64,000 nucleotides of DNA from Caulobacter sp. CCH9-E1 (GTDB taxonomy: Bacteria > Pseudomonadota > Alphaproteobacteria > Caulobacterales > Caulobacteraceae), in the NCBI RefSeq assembly GCF_001556515.1, contig NZ_LSJA01000073.1:1-64000 (forward strand), read 5' to 3'. Below, piece after piece: positions 59,613 through 64,000 of the stretch (its first letter is position 1; each line of letters begins with the position of its first letter). The position numbers and the translations under genes are program-made. The notes beneath the pieces are model-generated. The model made no database searches. It was given only the letters and a program-made list of their open reading frames with translations, and was not told where the DNA came from.

Positions 59613-60641
59613 ATGAAAGCCCTCGCTCTTTTCGCCACCGCCGCGGCCCTAGCCCTGACCGGGACCGCCGCCATTGGCGCCACGCCGGATGCTCCGGCTC
59701 CCGCCGTCGCCGACACCGTCCGTCTGGCCACCGACCTGCCGCCGCCGATCGCCCGTCGCGCCCCCGCCACGGTGAAGGTCGACCTGGTCACTCAGGAAGT
59801 GGTCGGCAAGCTGGCCGACGGCGCCAGCTTCAAGTTCTGGACCTTCAACGGCAAGGTGCCGGGGCCGATGGTCCGCGTCCGGGTCGGCGACACCGTCGAG
59901 GTCTCGCTGAAGAACGCCGCCGACAGCGAGCACATGCACAATGTCGACTTCCACGCCGTCACCGGTCCCGGCGGCGGCGGCGTCGCCACCATGGCCGCGC
60001 CGGGGGAAACGCAGACCTTCACCTTCAAGGCGATTGCGCCGGGTCTCTATGTCTATCACTGCGCCACCCCGATGGTGGCCGAGCACATCGCCAACGGCAT
60101 GTATGGCGCGATCCTGGTCGAGCCCGAGGAAGGCCTGCCCAAGGTCGACCACGAGTTCTACGTCATGCAGGGCGAGGTCTATACCGACGAGGCCATGGGC
60201 TCGAAGGGCCTGCTGAACGAAAGCATCGAGAAGCTCCTGAACGAGCAGCCGGAATTCTACATCTTCAACGGCGGCTTCAAGGCGCTGACCGGCGACAAGG
60301 CCCTGCACGCCAAGGTCGGCGAGACGGTCCGGATCTTCTTCGGCGTCGGCGGCCCCAACAAGACCTCCAGCTTCCACGTGATCGGCGAGATCTTCGACCA
60401 CGTCTATCCGTACGGCTCGCTGACTAGCACCCCGATCAAGGACGTCCAGACGGTCACCGTCGCGCCCGGCGGCGCCACCGTCGTCGACTTCAAGCTGGAA
60501 GTGCCCGGCAACTACATCCTGGTCGACCACGCCCTGAGCCGCCTGGAGCGCGGCGGCGCCGGCATCCTGACCGTCGAGGGCCCCGCCAATCCCGAGGTCT
60601 TCAACGCCCCGCCGAACCCGCACAAGGGCGGCGGCCACTAA
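59613..60641 (+). CDS. nirK: Copper-containing nitrite reductase NirK
   Basis: 342 residues, periplasmic after a signal peptide (ALFATAAALALTGTAAIGA). It reduces nitrite to nitric oxide. Two cupredoxin domains carry the type 1 copper ligands H109, C150, H158 and M163, the type 2 ligands H114 and H149 plus a His in the second domain (SSFHVIGEIFDHVY region), and catalytic D112 in HNVDFH. The spacing matches that of Alcaligenes-type enzymes. The start at 59613 follows GGAGG and GGAA; the frame extends to 59553 without sense. It is divergent from ric, preceded by an NnrR-like site and followed by a terminator. Confidence 0.94.
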   Translation: MKALALFATAAALALTGTAAIGATPDAPAPAVADTVRLATDLPPPIARRAPATVKVDLVTQEVVGKLADGASFKFWTFNGKVPGPMVRVRVGDTVEVSLKNAADSEHMHNVDFHAVTGPGGGGVATMAAPGETQTFTFKAIAPGLYVYHCATPMVAEHIANGMYGAILVEPEEGLPKVDHEFYVMQGEVYTDEAMGSKGLLNESIEKLLNEQPEFYIFNGGFKALTGDKALHAKVGETVRIFFGVGGPNKTSSFHVIGEIFDHVYPYGSLTSTPIKDVQTVTVAPGGATVVDFKLEVPGNYILVDHALSRLERGGAGILTVEGPANPEVFNAPPNPHKGGGH

Positions 60642-60654
60642 GGCGATGTCCCCA

Positions 60655-60686
60655 GGGGCGGCGAGCGTTCGCCGCCCCTTTTTCTT
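60655..60686 (+). terminator. Rho-independent terminator after nirK
   Basis: GGGGCGGCGA, loop GCGT, TCGCCGCCCC, then TTTTTCTTC: a perfect 10-bp stem with a T tail, 13 bases past the nirK stop. Confidence 0.9.
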
Positions 60687-60710
60687 CTCTGACAGACAAT
60701 AGATTGATCC

Positions 60711-61883
60711 ATGAGACAGCATGTCCTGCTGGCGCTCGCGGGCGTGAGCGCGCTCGCCTTCGCCGCGTCCGCCCGCGCCGCCGAAGCGCCCACGCGCACC
60801 GGCCAGCTCCTGCTCGAGGCGCGCACCCGCTATGAGCTCTATGATCCCGATGGCCCGGACGCCGAGGCTGTCACGATGCGCCTGCGTCTCGGCTGGCGCC
60901 AGCCGCTGGCCAAGAGCCTGACCGCTCTGATCGAGATGGAAGCCGTCGGCGCCCTGGTCGACGACTATGCCGACGGGGTCCACGCCAAGCCCGGAAAAGC
61001 GACCATAACCGACCCCGAGACCGTCGAGTTGAACCGGGCTGCTCTGGAGTGGCGGCCGACCGCCGCCCTGGGCGTCGATGTCGGCCGGCAACGCATCATC
61101 CTCGGCAACGCCCGCTTCGTCGGCAACAGCGGCTGGCGGCAGAACGAGCAGACCTTCGACGCCGTCAAGCTGACCGCTAAACCGGCCAAGAGCGTGACCC
61201 TGACCTACGCCTATGCCGACCGCGTGCGCCGGCCGCTGGGGCGCAAGTCGTCGCAAGGCGTCTGGCGCGGCGACGTTCACATGCTGCAGGCGGAAGCCGA
61301 CCTCGGCGCGCTCGGCAAGGGAACCGCCTACGCGCTCCTGCTGGATCTCGACAACGCCCCGACCCAGTCCTCGAAAACCTTCGGCGCCCGGCTGGCCGGC
61401 GCCCACGCCCTACGGCCGGGCCTCAGCGGGACCTGGGAGCTGGAGCACGCCCATCAGGTCGACTGGAAGAGCAACCCGCGGAATTTCTCGCTGAACTATG
61501 ACGCCGCGTCCCTGGGCCTGAAGACCGCCAGGTCGGCGATCTCGGCGAACCTGGAACGACTGCAGGGCGATGGCGTCAACGCCTTCCAGACGCCGCTGGC
61601 TTCGCTGCATGGCTTCCAGGGCCTGTCGGACGTGATCGGCGCGACGCCGGCCAAGGGCGTGCGCGACGCCTTCCTGCGCGGAACGACGACCATCGGCGTC
61701 AAGCAACCGCTGAAGCTGACCGGCGAAGCCCACGACTTCGACACCACCGTCGGGTCCCAGAACCTAGGGCGCGAGGTCGACGTCGTCGTCTCCACGCCCA
61801 TTGCCAAGGGGTGGACGTTCGAGCTGGGCGTGGCCCGGTTCGAGACGCAAAGCCCGGCCTATCCCGACGCGACGCGGGCGTGA
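60711..61883 (+). CDS. Alginate-export-family outer-membrane porin
   Basis: 390 residues. A signal peptide (LAGVSALAFAASARAAE) precedes a beta-rich body with the AlgE-like pattern: ARTRYELYD, AVTMRLRLGW, LNRAALEWRP, VDVGRQRIILGNARFVGNSGWRQNEQTFD (shown in part) and alternating strands to the end. Outer-membrane barrels of this family occur in many proteobacteria far from alginate genes and act as channels for small anions or unknown substrates. It lies 69 bases after nirK, separated by a terminator. A role in nitrite or nitrate entry is conceivable but only an inference from position. Confidence 0.75.
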   Translation: MRQHVLLALAGVSALAFAASARAAEAPTRTGQLLLEARTRYELYDPDGPDAEAVTMRLRLGWRQPLAKSLTALIEMEAVGALVDDYADGVHAKPGKATITDPETVELNRAALEWRPTAALGVDVGRQRIILGNARFVGNSGWRQNEQTFDAVKLTAKPAKSVTLTYAYADRVRRPLGRKSSQGVWRGDVHMLQAEADLGALGKGTAYALLLDLDNAPTQSSKTFGARLAGAHALRPGLSGTWELEHAHQVDWKSNPRNFSLNYDAASLGLKTARSAISANLERLQGDGVNAFQTPLASLHGFQGLSDVIGATPAKGVRDAFLRGTTTIGVKQPLKLTGEAHDFDTTVGSQNLGREVDVVVSTPIAKGWTFELGVARFETQSPAYPDATRA

Positions 61884-61930
61884 GCCAGCCTCGACTTCAA
61901 GCTCTGAGTTCACGAAAGCTGGGAAGGAGG

Positions 61931-61957
61931 AAGGGCCCGCGCAAGCGGGCCCTTTTC
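61931..61957. terminator. Hairpin terminator between the porin and nrdJ genes
   Basis: AAGGGCCCGC, loop GCAA, GCGGGCCCTT, then TTC. The stem is perfect, with a T tail for the plus strand, and it sits in the 81-base gap between convergent stops, so it may serve both genes. Confidence 0.85.
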
Positions 61958-61964
61958 GTGGGCT

Positions 61965-64000
61965 CTAGCCGCACTTGGAGTAGCCGCAGTCGGTGCAAGT
62001 GTCGCAGCCTTCCTTGCGGATCAAAGCGGGGCTGGCGCAGCGCGGACAGACGGCGGGACGCGGCGCGTCGGCCTGGGGTTCGACGGGCTCGGCGATCCTC
62101 GGCGCGGGCGCCGCGAGGTCCTGGCGCAGATGCCGCTCGACAACGCCGCCGATCGCCGCCAGCAGCGAGGGCACGTAACGTCCCGACAGCCAGGCGCCGC
62201 CTTGCGGGTCGAACACCGCCTTCAGTTCCTCGGCCACGAAGCCGACGTCGCCGCCGCGCCGGAACACCGCAGAGATCATCCGGGTCAGGGCCAGGGTCCA
62301 GGCATAGTGCTCCATGTTCTTGGAGTTGACGAAGATCTCGAACGGCCGCCGCTGGCCGTCGACGACCGCGTCGTTGACCGTCACGTAGACGGCGTGAGCG
62401 CTGTGCGGCCATTTGATCTTGTAGGTCATGCCGCTGAGGGCCTCCTCGCGGGCGATCAGCGGCGTGTCGTCGCGGGAAGCTTCCGGTGTCGGCGGCTGTT
62501 CGGCTGGCGGCGCATCCACCGACAGGACGGAGCCGGTGACGGCGTTGGGCCGATAGGTCGTCAGGCCCTTGCACCCCATCCGCCAGCCTTCGAGATAGAC
62601 GTCGCAAAAGGCGTCGAAGGCGATGTCGGCCGGGCAGTTGACGGTCTTGGAGATCGAGCTGTCGATCATGGACTGGGCCGCCGCCTGCATGACCAGGTGC
62701 TCGCGCGGCGTCAGGGTCTGGGCCGAGACGAAGACGTCCGCCGGCGGCCCGGCGTCGCCGTGCAGCCGCTTCCAGACCGTCAGGGCGTAGTCCTCGACCG
62801 CCTCCTGCCTGGTCGAGCCGTCGGGCTGGCGGACCTTGCGGTTATAGGCGTAGGCGAAGACCGGCTCGACGCCGGACGAGACGTTGCCAGCCACCAGCGA
62901 GGTGGTGCCCGTCGGCGCGATGGAGGTCAGGCAGCCGTTGCGCAGGCCGTGCTTGGCGATCAGCGCGCGGGTTTCCTCATCGAGCTCGAGCAGGTTCGGC
63001 CGATCCAGCACACAAGGGTCCCAGAGCGGATAGGGCCCCTTCTCGGCGGCCAGGGCGGCGGAGGCGCGGTAGGCCTCGCGCTTGATGATCCCCAGCCAGC
63101 GCCTGGTCGTCTCCGCCGCTTCTTCCGAGCCATAGCGCTGGCCGCAGAAGATCAGGGCGTCGGCGAGACCCGTGACGCCCAAACCGAGGCGCCGCTTGGC
63201 GCGCGCCTCTTCCGCCTGGGCCTCCAACGGGAAGCGCGAGACGTCGATCACGTCGTCCAGGAATCGGATCGCGACGTGGGTCAGTTCCGCGAGCTTCTCC
63301 TCGTCGAGCGCCGCGCCATCGGAGAAGGGCGCAGCCACCAGTCGAGCCAGGTTGATCGAGCCGAGCAGGCAGGCGCCGTAGGGCGGCAGCATCTGTTCGC
63401 CGCAGGGGTTGGAGGCGCTGATCGTCTCGCAATCGGCCAGATTGTTCCGGGCGTTGACCCGGTCGACGAAGATCACGCCCGGCTCGGCATAGGCGTAGGT
63501 CGCCGTCATCAGCCGCCGCCACAAGTCGCTGGCCCGAACCGTCCTGAACACCTCGCCGCCGAACACCAGCGGCCAGTCGGCGTCGGCCGCCAGGGCCTCC
63601 AGGAAGGCGTCGGTGACCAAGACCGAGAGGTTGAAGTTGCGCAGGCGCGTCGGCTCGCGCTTGGCGTCGATGAAGGCCTCGATGTCGGGGTGGTCGATGC
63701 GCAGGCAGCCCATCATCGCCCCGCGCCGCTGGCCGGCCGACAGGATCGTTCGGCACATCGAGTCCCAGACGTCCATGAAGCTCAGAGGGCCCGAGGCGTC
63801 GGCCCCGACGCCGCGCACCGGCGCGCCGGACGGACGGATGGTCGAGAAGTCCATGCCGACGCCGCCGCCCTGCTGCAGGGTCACCGCCGCCTCGCGCAAA
63901 TGCTCGAAGATGCCGGGCAGGTCGTCGGGCAAGGTTCCCATGACGAAGCAGTTGAACAGGGTGACCGCCCTCCCCGTCCCGGCCCCGGCGAAGATGCGGC
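61965..64000 (-). CDS. nrdJ: Class II (adenosylcobalamin-dependent) ribonucleotide reductase, 5' end outside the window
   Basis: At least 678 residues are present; the frame is open to the right edge, and the residues before the first ATG at 63941 (RIFAGAGTGRAVTLFNCFV) are conserved RNR sequence, so the gene continues. Catalytic-site motifs are GGGVGMDFSTIRP, AISNPCGEQ-like SASNPCGEQMLPPYGACLLGSINLA (part), and TGTTSLVAGNVSSGVEP. It ends in a zinc-ribbon tail with CPRC and CDTCTDCGYSKCG, which re-reduces the active site. It makes deoxyribonucleotides with or without oxygen using vitamin B12. Its place next to nirK, fixLJ and aox fits growth at low oxygen. Confidence 0.92.
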   Translation of the reverse strand, partial: RIFAGAGTGRAVTLFNCFVMGTLPDDLPGIFEHLREAAVTLQQGGGVGMDFSTIRPSGAPVRGVGADASGPLSFMDVWDSMCRTILSAGQRRGAMMGCLRIDHPDIEAFIDAKREPTRLRNFNLSVLVTDAFLEALAADADWPLVFGGEVFRTVRASDLWRRLMTATYAYAEPGVIFVDRVNARNNLADCETISASNPCGEQMLPPYGACLLGSINLARLVAAPFSDGAALDEEKLAELTHVAIRFLDDVIDVSRFPLEAQAEEARAKRRLGLGVTGLADALIFCGQRYGSEEAAETTRRWLGIIKREAYRASAALAAEKGPYPLWDPCVLDRPNLLELDEETRALIAKHGLRNGCLTSIAPTGTTSLVAGNVSSGVEPVFAYAYNRKVRQPDGSTRQEAVEDYALTVWKRLHGDAGPPADVFVSAQTLTPREHLVMQAAAQSMIDSSISKTVNCPADIAFDAFCDVYLEGWRMGCKGLTTYRPNAVTGSVLSVDAPPAEQPPTPEASRDDTPLIAREEALSGMTYKIKWPHSAHAVYVTVNDAVVDGQRRPFEIFVNSKNMEHYAWTLALTRMISAVFRRGGDVGFVAEELKAVFDPQGGAWLSGRYVPSLLAAIGGVVERHLRQDLAAPAPRIAEPVEPQADAPRPAVCPRCASPALIRKEGCDTCTDCGYSKCG

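Noticed and set aside
1..64000. CRISPR arrays, tRNA or rRNA genes, insertion sequences, integrases
   Set aside because: Reading both strands I found no regularly spaced repeats, tRNA-like T-loop sequences, transposase motifs or integrase frames.

Overview
The window is uniformly GC-rich (roughly two thirds G+C by eye), densely coded, and reads as an alphaproteobacterial chromosome. Caulobacteraceae (a Caulobacter or Phenylobacterium relative) fits best: seven TonB-dependent outer-membrane receptors (TBDRs) fill about 18 kb of 64 kb, one of them of the Xanthomonas/Caulobacter type, and there are FecI/FecR regulators, a FixLJ pair and a bacterial alternative oxidase. I see no rRNA, tRNA, CRISPR array, insertion sequence or prophage. 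AT-rich patches occur only at a few operators.

Layout. 1-5.7 kb: end of a GNAT acetyltransferase, a DUF3574 lipoprotein, an alpha/beta hydrolase, a large right-handed beta-helix protein with two C-terminal Ig-like repeats, and a small LuxR-type HTH protein. 5.7-12.5 kb: two TBDRs around a DeoR-type regulator. 12.8-20.8 kb: a calcineurin-like phosphoesterase and a PHP-type metallohydrolase beside a FecI-FecR-FecA signalling cassette. 21-25 kb: a VOC protein and a Fur-box-preceded siderophore receptor with its PepSY partner. 25-34.5 kb: a catabolic island with TBDR, serine hydrolase, MFS transporter, carboxylesterase and a broken SDR in one operon, next to a TetR regulator and a CoA ligase. Two copies of one AT-rich operator tie these together. 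34.7-42.9 kb: an AdeRS-like two-component system divergent from an AdeABC-like RND pump, then an ECF sigma factor without an anti-sigma gene. 43.3-50.1 kb: TBDR, LysR regulator, PhnZ-like HD oxygenase and Tat-exported phospholipase C, which look like one lipid or phosphonate scavenging unit. 50.2-54 kb: PepSY protein, TBDR and a DUF2946 protein, probably metal uptake. 54-64 kb: an NO and low-oxygen respiration island. It holds alternative oxidase, a receiver-like protein without its phospho-acceptor Asp, NnrS, FixL/FixJ, the RIC iron-sulfur repair protein, copper nitrite reductase NirK, an outer-membrane porin and the class II ribonucleotide reductase, which runs off the right edge.

How they work together. 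In the right-hand island NirK makes NO from nitrite, NnrS and RIC limit NO damage, the alternative oxidase gives a quinol outlet that bypasses cytochrome oxidases, the heme-PAS kinase FixL with FixJ senses oxygen, and class II RNR makes dNTPs without oxygen. No NO reductase is visible here. The remaining islands each pair an outer-membrane receptor with hydrolases or an inner-membrane partner and a local regulator, the usual layout of nutrient-scavenging loci in these bacteria. All functional assignments come from reading motifs by eye; no database search was possible.
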